From Allomyces macrogynus ATCC 38327 (Eukaryota > Blastocladiomycota > Blastocladiomycetes > Blastocladiales > Blastocladiaceae), in assembly GCA_000151295.1 (NCBI GenBank), contig GG745333.1, forward strand, positions 779,610 to 829,560: a stretch of DNA of 49,951 nt, read 5' to 3'. The position numbers and the translations under genes were made by a program. Below are positions 9,750-22,100 of this stretch, in pieces. The notes under the pieces are model-generated. The model made no database searches and was not told where the DNA came from. It saw nothing but the letters and a program-made list of their open reading frames with translations. Each line of letters opens with the position of its first letter. Positions within the stretch are counted from its first letter, which is position 1.

Positions 9750-11019
9750 ATGTCCACCATGAACGCCACCGACGACTCGCCGCACAGCGACCACAGTGAC
9801 GCCCTGGACCAACCAGAGCCGCCAGTGAACTCGCCCGTCCTCGAGAACCCGCTCAACTATCAATCTGACAGCCCAGCTCAAGTCGACACTTCCCTGCAGC
9901 CTTCCGTCAAGGATCCGTGGGACGATGCGACCAAGACCGCCTTTTTCTCTGCTGTCGCGCGGTCACCACGATGGGACACGCTGGCCATTGCTCGTGCCAT
10001 CCAGCGCCCCGTGTCCGAGGTGCATTGGTATCTCTCGACGTACCAGCACCATTTGCAGCAATTGCAAGGTAGGAATGGGTGGAAATGGTCTGGAAAAATG
10101 GCGCCATTCTCGTTCTGATCCATTCCTGTCGCCTCACGCCCAGCATCCGTCCCTTCCGCCGTCGCAATCAACAACGACGACTGGCCCGAGGCCGACGAGG
10201 CCAACGCCGAGGACATGGATGCCGAGGAAAAGTCGAGCGTTGCGTTTGCGCTGCTCATGGACCATCAGCTCGCGGTGCTCAACGATGACCGACCCTTGAC
10301 CAAGGAGGAATCGATGCGATTGCGCGTTTTCCAAAAGAGCCGCGCGACCACGGCCATGTCCGAGTGTGTGTGCTCTTGTTCTGTCCCCTGCTCGATGCTA
10401 CCCACACTCCCGCTCGACCACGACTGATCGCCGGTGCTCCGGTCGGGTAGACTTCACAATGACGGCAAGCCTCTCGTGATAATGAACGACGCCTGGCTTG
10501 ACCTGCACGAAACGCTTGTCACGTACCTGCGCACACGGATTCGCGACGCGATTCTCGCGGCCGAATTGCGACTTCGTGCCCAGCACCCGAACACGATTGT
10601 GGTCGTCGAGGAGGTACGTGACACTCTGGGCATAATATCATGGGCGGAAAGGCCGCTGAACGTTCTCCCCTTCCTAGGTGACAGAAATCGACGTGGCAAG
10701 CGCTCTCCACCGATCCGCGATGCCGCGCGACGACGCGGATCGCGCGCGCGCTCATGAGCTCGCTGAGTGGTGGAACCTCGAGTACGAGCCGGCGCACCCA
10801 GAGTTTCGCGACGAAATGTACGCGCGCGCCAAGGACCGGTTCAAGGAATATGATTTGGACCTTGATGCGATTCGGCAATTGCGTCCACCAGTGTCGTCAT
10901 CGTCGTCGGAGGCGAGCGAGGACAATGAAGAAGGGTCGGATTCCGGCAGCAGCGCAAGCGAGACGAGCAGTGAAGAGAGCGAGGATGACGACGACGACGA
11001 TGAGATGGACATGGAGTAA
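9750..11019 (+). CDS. RRN5: RRN5-like Pol I upstream activation factor (SANT domain)
   Basis: Four exons (9750-10068, 10144-10363, 10451-10613, 10678-11019) join in frame with introns GTAGGA-CAG, GTGTGT-TAG and GTACGT-TAG to give 347 residues. In yeast RRN5 belongs to the upstream activation factor that recruits RNA polymerase I to rDNA. Residues about 55-105 (DPWDDATKTAFFSAVARSPR to VSEVHWYLSTYQ) have the spacing of a SANT/Myb domain with the family's FF and EV-YL positions. A middle block (LVIMNDAWLDLHETLVTYLRT) is predicted helical. EEVTEIDVASALHRSAM resembles the fold segment expected after it. The C-terminus is a Ser/Glu/Asp-rich acidic tail with a run of Asp, common in nucleolar proteins. 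Two in-frame ATGs (9750, 9759) could start it. Another SANT protein is possible; the short conserved region limits certainty. Confidence 0.65.
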
Positions 11020-11254
11020 AACAATGTTCTCGGTTCGTTGTGATATTTGATTCTGGTTTGACCAGAACGGGGCTGGGGCTGACACGCAGCAAAAGCACAC
11101 ACAACGATTCCGACATTTCATCTATACGCGTGCACATAAAATGAACAGACCGCAACGCAAACGCGCATTGCCAAACCTCCCTCCCAATCGAATGAACAAC
11201 CCATTCCACCTTCAGCCGGGCCCATCCTACACCGTCCTACAGCAGCGCGCTCAC
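11020..11254. terminator. Convergent 3' intergenic region
   Basis: The RRN5-like gene and the metacaspase gene end facing each other 235 bases apart, so both 3' ends and polyadenylation sites should lie here. An ATAAA-containing stretch (CACATAAAATGAAC, near 11135) may serve one of them. Confidence 0.3.
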
Positions 11255-12907
11255 TCACAGCACAAACAGTTGATTGATATCAATCTGCCGCCCCGCCGAC
11301 AACTGCGGGATCTGGTGGTACTTGCCGTGCAGCAAGTCGCGCGTCGACGCAATGATCTGCGCGTAAGACTGCATGGGCGCGGAACGCAGCGCCTGCAGCA
11401 GCGCCCAACTCATCGCACCGGTCGCCTGGCCCTGGATCGTCGCGTCGGCCGACGTTTGACTGTCTTTACACCCGGACTGCAAAGTCGAATGTGGTCAGCA
11501 AAAAGCAGCAATTGATCCGAGAAAAAAAAAAAAAAAAAAAAAGAAGCGCCGACGACGTACAAACATGATCACATCGGCTTGCGATGTCTTCTCGGCCGTG
11601 ACCCGCTCCGCGGGCTTGGCGCGCGCCGCGGCCATGAGCGACGTCGCGAGGCCGAGCGCAGCACCCAACGAACCGCGCGTCATCAAGTCCTTGCCAAATT
11701 GCTTCGCCGTCTCGCCGGCCTTCTTGATACCCGTCGCGCGCGTCTTGCATCGGCCGTCAGGCAAGTAGATGTAGGGCAAGTCGAGCGCGGTGCCCGAATG
11801 GCACGAGTCAAAGACGACGGTCAGCTTGACGCCCGGCGGCAGCGGCTTTACGAGGATCGCGTGCATTTCGTCGTCGGTGAGCATGCCGGACTTGGCGTGG
11901 TCGACGGGGTAGATGGTCTCGTCTGGCGGTCGAAAGTCGAGTTTGGTCAGAAAAAAGGAGTCATTGATCGCAACGCGACGTGCCGAGCAGACGTACCGTG
12001 CCCGTCGTCCTCGTCGCCGTCCAAATCCTCGGTGCGCCCACCATGGCCCGAGTAATGCAAGAACAGGGAGTCGCCCGGTTGCGCGCCGGCCACGAGCCAC
12101 TGCATGGCCGTGACAATACTGCGCTTGGTCGGGATCTTCCAGGGGTCGCGGTTGCTCGGGATATCCGTGAGCACGACCATGGTCTCGGGCGAATCGACGA
12201 ACCCGTAGGTGCTCGTCAAGAACTTGTACATGTTTTGCACGTCGGTGATGCACCCGCGCAGTTCATTCTGCTGCCCGAAGTAGTTGATCCCAATCAAGAG
12301 CGCCTTTTTCCGGCCCGTGAGCCGCGGTACACCATTGACCATGACCACATTGGATGGCAATGCCGGCACGTTCTGCGTCGGCAACGGGACCGGGTTGATG
12401 TTGTAAGGCAGCGGCGCGGCGTACGGGACCTGGTTCGTCTGGTACGGCGCCGGCGCAGATCCGGGGCCGTACGCCGGGTAAGGGCCTGGCTGCGGCGGCG
12501 TCATGCGCGGCGGGAGAGCGGGAGGTTGCTGCTGGTACTGGCCGGGCGGCTGCTGGTACTGCGGCGGCGGCTGCTGCCCGAATCCCGGCATCGGCATCGG
12601 CGGTTGGCCGTTGTAGCCGTAAGGCGAAGCCTGCGGCATCCCGTACTGCGGCTGCTGCTGCGGCTGCTGTTGTTGATATCCATATTGCGGCTGCTGCAGC
12701 GGCGCCTGGTACCCGTATTGCTGCTGCGGGGGTTGCTGCTGGTACCCATACTGCGGCTGCGGCTGCTGCGGCTGCTGCTGCTGCTGGTTATCTGTCGTGC
12801 GCGCGGTCTGTCAGAGCATGCTCATTGCCGAGGGATGGCCGAGGAGGACCGATTCGAAAAAGACAAGTACTGGTGTAGGAAGGCGAGGAAAAGCCCGGGA
12901 ACGGCAT
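11255..12907 (-). CDS. MCA1: Type I metacaspase
   Basis: This caspase-fold cysteine peptidase cleaves after Arg/Lys and acts in proteostasis and stress death in fungi. Four exons are proposed: 12907-12871, 12791-11997, 11922-11561 and 11476-11255, encoding 471 residues. Exon 1 reads [12 protein letters not shown], and a phase-1 intron (GTACTT...GACAG) leads into a Gln/Pro-rich prodomain with repeated QYGYQQQ units, as in yeast MCA1. The p20 region begins [14 protein letters not shown]. Catalytic His is at about 262 (LHYSGHGG) and Cys at about 318 (FDSCHSG). The p10 part includes [18 protein letters not shown], rebuilt across the last intron. Introns 2 and 3 start GTACGT. The last intron has a 21-base T tract in the sense strand. 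The first exon is the least certain part, chosen because only the second AG (12792) restores the frame. Confidence 0.92.
11522..11542 (+). repeat. A21 homopolymer inside the last metacaspase intron
   Basis: Twenty-one consecutive A on the plus strand, read as T21 in the metacaspase transcript. It lies about 40-65 bases upstream of the acceptor, before a TGCTGAC branch-point-like element. Length may be unreliable for sequencing reasons. Confidence 0.9.
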
Positions 12908-13954
12908 GTTGCGAGACGCGGTGGCGGCGGGACGAGAGAGCGGGGACGCGTCGGGGGACGCGGGCAGGCGTGGCGGGAGAGGTGGGTAGCGGTCGTGCGA
13001 GGCAGTCGGGTCAGACGGGCGCCGTTTGGTGCGGCAGGAGAGCATGCGAGGCGAGCGCGAGCGAATGCAGGGAGTCGAGGTGCGTCGTCGTGTGGTGGTG
13101 GTGCAACGTTGTTGTGCAGAGCGACGATGAGCAGGCAGCATGACGTGGGTGCGCTGACTGACGCACGAGCAACGCGCCAAGAGTGGGCTTGGCACGCTGC
13201 CACACCTGTTGAACGTGCCCAGAGCGCTGCGTGAGCGGGCTCACCGCACCCACCGCACACACCGCACACACCGCCCACCGACGAGCTCTGGGAGCCCTCA
13301 TGCTGCGACCCGATCCGAAATGTAAATTCCTCGACGGTGATTTATCGGGTCCCACCAATATTGCCGGAAAGAGGAGAGGGAAGCCCAAAACAGCAATCGA
13401 GGAACACGAAAATGGCCGAAAACAATGTGGCTTCGGGTAGATCGTATCCCTAGCCTCGTTGGCGCCATTTCTAGTCGCGCCATCTCCATGATTTGTATCT
13501 CAATCCGGGTCCGACCCCAAAGGCAACCGGGCCCCTGCACGGGTTTCGGATGGCGCTGATCATGGACTGTTGCGCGCGCATCTCGACGTTTCATGGGCAA
13601 TCATGATTGCGCTTCCTTCGCGCGCTCGTCCATGTCTTAAACCTTTTTCACGCCTTTTTCTCGCGACGTGCTGCTCCTGGACGGTGGAGAAGAGAGAGGA
13701 CACTCTTTTCTCTCTCTTCGACCTCTATTTGGCCCCTCGTCCGCCCTGGCAAGACGGCGCGGTCACCCGGCTTGACGACGACGGCCCCCGGGTGAACCAG
13801 ATCGATCCGACAGCAAGCAACTCCATTCCGTGCTTGTCCCATCAACTTCACGGGCTGCCGTGCGCAACGACGACCATTATCATCACCACAACGGCTGCCT
13901 CCGTACTTGCGCCACGCCGCCGTCCCCATCGACGCGCCCACCGTTTCCGCTAAC
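12908..13954. promoter_or_regulatory. Long divergent intergenic region
   Basis: About 1 kb separates the metacaspase start (minus) from the seven-helix protein start (plus), the longest gene-free stretch in the window. Open frames within it are biased shadows with no domain. A short tandem run of CACCGCACA units lies at about 13242-13275. No RNA gene or mobile element was recognised. Both promoters should lie here. Confidence 0.5.
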
Positions 13955-15468
13955 ATGGTCGTCTGGTCCATCAACCTCTCCTCGACGCGGGATGCCCTGT
14001 TTGTGACGGGCGCCGTGATTCAATCCGTCTCCTTTTTCCTGCTGGTCTGGAACTTGGTCACGGTCATTTCGCACTGGCTTCGGTCGCGGTCCGGGTTCTG
14101 GACGTGGAGTTTGGTCGGGTCAGTGCTTTTGATGCCGGTCCCGCTCTTTGAAATCTCCTATGTGCTCTCGAGGCTCTCGAACGGCACTCTTTGGCCGTTC
14201 CCGGCCTACACGACCATCATTGGCGATTGCTTTGTCCGGACTGGTACGAGATCAGTCGTTTGATCGCCACCGGGCACCACCACCCGGAGTGTTTCGTGTT
14301 CGCATGCTCATGACATCCATCCCTTTTGCTCCCACGATGAATTGCAGGCTACGCGATCATTACGATTTGTCGGTTTTTCCGGCTCCGGCTCGTCTCGCCG
14401 CTGCGCAAGCGACACTCCAAGCACATCTTTTTCGGCGCGTCGGCACTGGTAGTGGTGCTCATGGCCATGTGCATCACCAGCTCGTTTATTCTGCGACTCG
14501 AAGAAAACAAGTTTCCTGTGGGCAGCAAACCGTCGCAGCACCTGCTCGACCTGCGGCGCACCGACCGTTTTGTCAACTTGACGGGCGTTATGGGCACGTC
14601 GCTCATGTCGCTGGCGACCGATTTGCTCTTCTACGTGGTAGTGGTGCGCAGCACGACCGAGTCGCGCGGTCACGCGGCGATTGCATGGCAGACCAAGGCG
14701 CGCGTGCTGATGCCGTATGCACCGCCGATATTTGTGGCCGTGGCCTATATCGTGTGCCTGTTCTTGTCGGTGTTTGCGCCGACGATCCCATCGATGCTAT
14801 TCACGGCCAACACGCTCGGCAAGTGCGTATCGTTGTTTCAAGACTTCTCCACCGTTTCAAATCGCTAATGTTGCTTCTTTTCTCAAACCATCAGATTCGT
14901 GCCCGTCGTCGACGCGTTCGTGTTTTTCCGGTACTCGATTGACCAGACCAAGAGCCTGCTGCAGAGTCTCTCGTCGAGCCATGGCACGACCAACGGTGGC
15001 ACGTCCACGACCAACCCGAACGCTGCAGGCGCGTGGTACTCATCGACGTCGCATCTCGGCGGCGGTCCAGGCAGCACGACCTACCCCGATTACTCGCGGC
15101 CGTACCAAGTCGACGCCGACTTGCCGGGCAAGCCGTCCGCCGGCGGACCGCTTGCAGGGCCCTTCCACTCGTACCCGGCTGCACCAGCGCCGCGCAACAT
15201 CGAGTACGCACCGTACCCGGTCCCTCCCGAGGGCGCCGTCGCGTACCCGATGCCGGCCGCTGGCGGCCGCCAGGTGCATGGGAACGCACTGTTCCCGTCG
15301 CTCTCGCGTAACAAGGAGCCGAGTATGGCGATTTCGCAGCCGATGACCCGGTACAACGTGCAGTCGGGAGCAAACGGCGCGCAACTTGTGCGGAGTTTGT
15401 CGCAGTCGCGGCGCGATTCGGCGGCCAACGTGCGGCCAGGCGCGCCGGCCGGGTCGTATTATTTTTGA
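13955..15468 (+). CDS. Seven-helix membrane protein with disordered C-tail
   Basis: Exons 13955-14243, 14348-14822 and 14895-15468 join in frame through introns GTACGA...GCAG and GTGCGT...TCAG, giving 445 residues. Hydrophobic segments lie at about residues 12-38, 45-70, 75-105, 118-142, 165-195, 215-245 and 255-275, so seven helices with a short extracellular N-terminus and a long cytosolic tail is the simplest topology. The loop after helix 4 (LRLEENKFPVGSKPSQHLL) is polar. The tail of about 170 residues is rich in Ser, Pro, Gly and Tyr (DYSRPYQVDAD, NIEYAPYPVPP, LVRSLSQSRRDS) and carries possible phosphorylation sites, as in G-protein-coupled receptors. No DRY, NPxxY or rhodopsin Lys motif is obvious, and I do not recognise the family. 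A receptor role is a guess from topology only. Confidence 0.75.
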
Positions 15469-16190
15469 TTAAATGGAGGAACGTGGCCGAGACCAGCTTT
15501 GTCGTTAGTCGACGTTACGTTCTTGCTGTTGAAGGAGAGCTGATGCGTATCAGAGTTTCGAGGAAATTGGGCGTGACAAGCGCATGATTGTCTCCCGTCT
15601 CTCTCAAGCCGCATCCTCGCGCGTCTTTGCAAGCGCTGCTCGCACGATCACCGCGACGCTGCTGCCGACCGGCTCGGTGCACACCGCCCGGCGCTCACTC
15701 CCCTTACCCTCCCGTTACCGCACCTGCCGCATCGCCGCCTCCGACGCGGCACGGCATTTGCTGCCTCGTCGCTCCACACCCCACTCTACCGCGGGCCAGC
15801 GTTGATCGCCTCCCTGCCACCACCGCGCCCGTGCACCGGTTGCACCGCGCCATCGTCGACCCCCCCCCCCCCCCCCCCGGAATTCTTTTTGGCCGAAACG
15901 CTTGCATTTCCGGCCGCCCTCGCCCGCCACCTCTTGCCAAATGGAAGGGCATTTTGGTCTCTCGCCACTGTTCTAGCCGGACCGGTCCCGGCACTGATCA
16001 GGCGCCGCTCGCTGCACGCCCGACCTCGTTTTTGCAACCGACATCCTCGTCTCTTTCCTTTCCATTGCACCCCTGCCATTCTCGGGCCCGACGCTCCCGC
16101 CGCTGCCCCATCTGCTGCTCCGCCGACGTCGCTCCGTTTGCTGGCAAACGGTGCACCTGATCTGATTCGACTCGGTAACCGCTCATCACC
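15469..16190. promoter_or_regulatory. Intergenic, 5' flank of the dynein gene
   Basis: These 722 bases hold the 3' end of the seven-helix gene and the presumed dynein promoter. Both strands are open over long spans, but the translations are Pro/Arg-rich and show no domain. The stretch just before the dynein start is pyrimidine-rich. A C19 homopolymer lies inside. Confidence 0.5.
15860..15878 (+). repeat. C19 homopolymer
   Basis: Nineteen consecutive C about 310 bases upstream of the dynein start codon. The length may be imprecise. In the minus sense it is a G tract able to form a quadruplex. Confidence 0.9.
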
Positions 16191-19100
16191 ATGGCCGACA
16201 AGGACAAGCGTGACAAGGAGGAGGGCGAGACGGTGCAGGTCGCCGTCGACCCGCGGCTCGACTACTTTTCTGAACCTGTCCTGCGCATTCTCAAGGTCAA
16301 GGCCGACAAGTGGAAAAAGGCGCTGACCGTACCCGAGAACTGGTACGGCATTGCGCGGTGCTCGTCGCACTTTCCTTGGCCATTCAGCTGACGCCGGCTC
16401 GTCTCCACCCACCCACCCAGTGAATGCATGTCGCGGTTCCTCGACGACGCGTCGATCGCGTGCCTCTTTTTCACGCTCAACTCGCGCGAGGAAATCGTGC
16501 CGTTCATTGCTGGATCACCGGCATTCCCGGGCACGCTGCGCAAAAAAGCCATCTACTTTCTCAAGCTGAGCATCTTGCACGGGATCCCGCAAGAGGGACC
16601 CATTGCCAAGGACCGGCTCGACAAAGAGTTTATCATTGGCGACTTGGCCCCGAACCCGCTCGATTTCCTGTCGACGATTCTCGAGGACGTCTACCTGCCC
16701 ATCTTGTCGAACAAGTACAATGTCGACGGGTGGCCCGAGGTTGTCGCCAACGACGTGCTCCGGTTGCTGCGCAAGTGCCAGGGGAACGTGTTTGTGACGA
16801 ATGGGTTGATCAAGGTACGTCCTTGTGCTATTCAACTCGCCTCTATTCGTTCGCGTCTAACCCATTACCACACACTTCCAGGGCAAGACGATGCTCCCTC
16901 TCCCGCAGGCTGGCGAGCCCGAGGCGGCGTCGCCCACGTCCGACACGTCCGGCGCATTGCACTCGCTCGAGACGGCCGTTATGGACTGGTCCCACCAGGT
17001 GCAGGCCGTTTTGCAGTCGTCGTCGTCGACACAGCTCGAGGAAGGGAGGAATCCCGGGCCCACGGTCGAGATCGAGTTTTGGCAGGCCAAGGCCGCCAAT
17101 TTGCGCGGCATTTATGACCAGCTCAACGGCCCGAAGATTGCGCGCATTGGCAAGATCTTGCTCGAGAGCAACAGCAGCTACTACTCGGCGTTCACGAATA
17201 TTGTGAACGATGTCAAGCTCGGTACGCGTTGGATGCTTATTCTCGACCGCGCGCGGCACATTTACTCAACAAACGGCTTCTATTCAATAGCGCTGGACGA
17301 GGCCAGCGACATTTCGCTCTACCTGCAGACGCTGCGGCCGCACGTCGAAAAGCTCACGCAGGGCGGCGATCTCGTTGAGCTGTCGGCCTGTATTGCCCCG
17401 CTCGTGCACACGATTGCCATGATCTGGCAACACTCGCGGTACTACAACACCCCGCCACGGCTGACGGTCGTGCTGCGCGAGATTTGCAACGACGTGATTG
17501 AGCAGGCGCGCGGGTACCTGTCGAATGAGCTCTTTTCAATCGACCCCGAGGAGGCCATGGAAAAGCTTCGCGGCACGACGCGGTTCCTCGATACCTTCCG
17601 CAACGTGTTCTTCGCGTACCGCGCCAAACTCTCCGACTCGCCACGGCCCTGGAACTTTGACGTGAAGCGCGTCTTTGCCCGGTTTGATGCGTTTGCGTCG
17701 CGCGTGGCCACGATTGCTGAGCTGTTTGAAACGATCATCGAGTTTATGCGGCTCGAGAAGATCGAGGTGGGCGGGACCAAGGGCAAGATTCTGTCGTCGC
17801 AGGTGGTCGATATCTTCAACGAGTTTTCGGCCGCAATGCTCACGTTCAAGAACATCAAGTACGACATTCTGTGCATTGGGTCTGGTGTGGGCGCAATGCC
17901 CGAGGACGAGGTCAAGTTTGATGAGGACGTGCGCAAATTTCGCACGATTGTCGAGGACCTCGACCGCCGGATCGGAACAATCCTGTGCCAGGCATTTGAC
18001 GATTGCGCGGGGATCACGTCGTGCTTCCGGCTGCTCGACTCGTTTGCGGGCCTGCTCAACCGGAAACTGATCCAGCGTGATTTGGCGCCAAAGTACCTCG
18101 AGCTGATCAAGCTCATGGTCCGCGAGCTCGACGACGTTGCGCTGATTTTCAAGGCCGGAAAAACCAACCCGCCAATTCACAACAACATGGCGCCAGTCAC
18201 GGGCACGCTGTTATGGTGCATGGAATTGCGCGAGCGCGTCGTGCGCACGTTCAACAAGCTGCAGTCGCTGCACCACCCATTTGCCGACTCGGACGATGCC
18301 GCGATCATGCACGCCAAGTACAACGCTCTCATGGCGAGTATCACCGAGTTTGAGGAAGTCACGTTCTCGTCGTGGACGTCGTCGATTATCGATCACTCGG
18401 AGGCCAACTTGTCGAAACCGTTGCTTGTGCGGTCCGAGGCGACCGATGACGGCGCACTCGGCGCGCTGCGCGTCAATTTTGACCCGAAAGTCGTGGCGCT
18501 GTTGCGCGAGGTCAAGTACTTTGAAAACTACCTCAAGCACACGTCGAAACCGACGGGCGACGACGATACGGTCTTTGTCACGCCGTTTGCGCTGCCGGAT
18601 AAGGCCGAGCTGATCTACACGAACGGCGAGACGCTGCGCACATTTGTCGAGCAGCTCAACCATATCACAGGGCTCTACAATAATGTGCTCGCCACGGCGC
18701 TTGACGTGGAGCGGCCGCTGATCCAGTCGCGCATCCAGGAGATTGACGACTTTGTGGCCGCCGCATTGACGACGCTCAATTGGCGATCGACCGACGTGGC
18801 CGCGTACGTCGGCGAACTCGGTGCCAAGGTCACGCACCTCGCACAGACGCTGAACCTGATCAAGTCGAACGTCGACAAGATGACCGAGACGATGCGCGAG
18901 TGGTGCGCGAACCCGCTGATTGAGCGCAAGGACAACAAGAAGGCGCTCAACGTCGAGGAAGTCGGCCCGAAACTCAAGGTCGCCTACGAAAAAATTCGGC
19001 AAGACGGCGAAAAGATTGTGGCCTTGCTCGATCAGTCGCGCGAGGCCCTGGCCGTCGACCGCGACGCCGAGAGCTGGCAGCGGTACCTACGGTACATTGA

Positions 19101-22100
19101 CGATCTCGTCAAGGACGGCCTGACCAACGTGATCAAGCTGTCGCTGCAGTACCTGATGGATAACATGGACGCGGCCGTGCTCAAGGCCAATGATATCCCA
19201 GCGTTGCTCGAGGCTAAGCTCGAACTGCAGAACGCGCAGCTCATCTTCACGCCGAGCATGGACGAGTCGGCGGAAACGTCGATTTTCCATATTTCACGCG
19301 ACTTGCTCAACGGTATTTACAACATCTCGACGCTCATGGACCGGATATACGTGGACCCGGACCACGAGGCGGCGGCCGCCGAGAACGACGAGGTGCCGCC
19401 GCCGGAAAAGCACTACCTGGCCGAAATGATTGCCAACGACGCGCTCTCCGACATGAAGGACGAGGTGGCGTTCCGCGTGCGCAAGATCATGGAGGAGTGC
19501 ATTGCCTACCGCGAGTCGTACGACCAGTTTTCGTATCTGTGGACCGAGAACCGCAACGAGTACATGGAGCGGTTCTTGTCGGAGCGGCACGGCGATAAGA
19601 AGGACAGCGACGACGGCAAGGATGAGGACGAGGGCGACGCCGAGGAGGCGGCTGCGGCCGCCGCGGCTGCGCAGGCTGCGTCGAGCCACGACTTCAAGGG
19701 GTCCGTCACGACCAATCCGCAGCAGCTCGAGAAGTTCGAAGCCGAGATCAAGAAGTTTGAGGGCATTCACAAAAAGATCATGGCGCTCGATCCGGACGTG
19801 CTGTTTTCGGGCTGGTTCAAGGTGGACGTGCGCCCGCTCAAGCAGGCGCTCAACTTGAACGTCAAGAAGTGGAGCTACACGCTAACCAAGTACTTGCTCG
19901 ACGACGCCGTCAACACGCTCAATGACCTGAGCAAGTTTATTCGGTCGACCAAGGACGGGCTCGGCAACAAAATTGCCGAGGGCGACTACGACGCGCTCGT
20001 GCACGCTATGAACCTGTTGCATGCCGTCAAGCAGCGCACGCAAACGACCGATAACATGTTTGAGCCGATGCGCAAAACGGTCAACCTGCTCAAGCAGTTT
20101 GGCGTGGAGTTGCCCGATGACTCGCTCAAGCTGCTCAACGACTTGCCCGAGCAGTGGTCCGACATGAAGAAGCTCTCGACGTCGGTGCGCGACAATGTGG
20201 CACCGCTGCAGTCGATCGAGGTGGATTCGCTGCAAAAGAAGTGCAACAAGTTTGAGGTCAAGGTGCACCAGTTCCGCGAGGATTTCCGGAAAAAGGCACC
20301 GTTCAAGTTTGAAGTCGGGCCGACGCAGGCCTACACGCTGCTCGATAGCTCGCACGCCGACGTGACGGCCATGGAAGAGGAGCACGCGGCCATCAAAAAG
20401 TCGAGCGAGATTTTCGAAATCAATTTGCCGCACTTCAAGCAGCTCGGTGACTGCCGGCGCGATATCGGCATGCTCAAGCAGGTCTGGGACGTGGTCGGGC
20501 TCGTCACGTTCATGTTTGAAGAGTGGCGCACGACGCTGTGGACGGCGATCGACGTCGACTCGATGGACGGCAAATGCCGCGACCTCGCCAAGGAGCTGCG
20601 CCGCATGGACAAGGAAATCAAGGGGTGGGACGTCTACTCTGGACTCGACCAAATGGTCAAGGACATGATCACGTCGCTGCGCGCTGTCGGCGAGCTGCGC
20701 AGTTCCGCGATCCGCGACCGGCATTGGAAGCAGCTCATGAAGACGACGGGCGTCTCGTTTGTCTTGACCAACGACCTCAAGTTCCAGGACCTGCTCAGCT
20801 TGCAGCTGCACAAGTACGAGGACGACGTCAAGGCCATTGTCGACCGCGCGACCAAGGAATTGTCAATGGAAAAAGTGATCAACGACCTGACCAAGACGTG
20901 GACGACCATGGAGTTTTCCTACGAGCGGCACGAGTCGACGGGCACGCCGCTGCTCAAGACTTCCGAGGAGCTGATTGAGACGCTCGAGGACAACCAAGTC
21001 ATGCTTCAGAACATGATGACGTCCAAGTACGTCAGCTACTTCCTCGACCAGATCACCAAGTGGCAAAATACGCTCGGCACCGTTGATTCCGTGTCGACGC
21101 TCTGGAACGAGGTGCAAACGACGTGGTCACATCTCGAGTCGATTTTCATTGGGTCCGAGGACATTCGCGCGCAGCTGCCCGAGGACTCGAAGCGGTTCGA
21201 CGAAATTGACAAGACCTACAAGGCGCTCATGGCCGAAGCGTCCAAGACGCCCAACGCCGTCGAGGCGTGCACCAAGGAGGGGTTGTTTGAAATGCTCGAA
21301 AAGCTGCAGGGCCAGCTGTCGCTGTGCGAGAAATCGCTCGCCGAGTACCTCGAGACCAAGCGGCTCGCGTTCCCGCGGTTCTATTTCGTGTCCGGGTCGG
21401 ATCTGCTCGACATTTTGGCCAAGGGCAACCGCCCGCAAGCCGTGGCGCTCCATCTGAGCAAACTGTTTGATAACTTGGCACGGCTCGAGTTCAAGCAAGG
21501 GCCCAACGGCGAAGTCACCAAGACGGCGATTGGCATGTACAGTAAGGAGGACGAGTACGTGCAATTCCCGGAACCGTGCGAGTGCACGGGCCCCGTCGAG
21601 GTGTGGCTCAACCGGCTCGAGGCGACCATGAAGAACTCGCTGCGCACGCTGCTGTCCGAGGCCGTGGTCACGTATGAGGAAAAACCGCGTGAGCAGTGGA
21701 TCTTCGACTACCCGGCGCAGATTACGCTCGCTGGCACGCAGATTTGGTGGACGACCGAGGTCAACGTCGCATTTGGCCGGCTCGAGGAGGGCTACGAGAA
21801 CTCGATCAAGGACTACTACAAGAAGCAGTGCGCGCAGCTCACGGCGCTGATTCTCTTGATTCAAGGCCAGCTCTCGTCGGCCGATCGGCAAATGATCATG
21901 GCTGTCTGTACGCTCGACGTGCATGCGCGTGATATTGTCGCCAAGCTCGTGGCCGAAAAGGCCGAGAACGCGCAGTGTTTCAGTTGGCAGTCACAGCTGC
22001 GGTTGCGGTGGGACGATGGCGAAAACGATTGCTTTGCCAACATTTGCGACGCCAAGTTCCGGTACAACTACGAGTACCTCGGCAACACGCCGCGTCTCGT

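Noticed and set aside
13242..13275. Tandem CACCGCACA-like units as a CRISPR or telomeric repeat
   Set aside because: Only a few imperfect short units, no spacers, and a eukaryotic context; simple low-complexity DNA.
15860..15878. C19 tract as a telomere or mobile-element end
   Set aside because: No telomeric unit and no flanking element features; a plain homopolymer.
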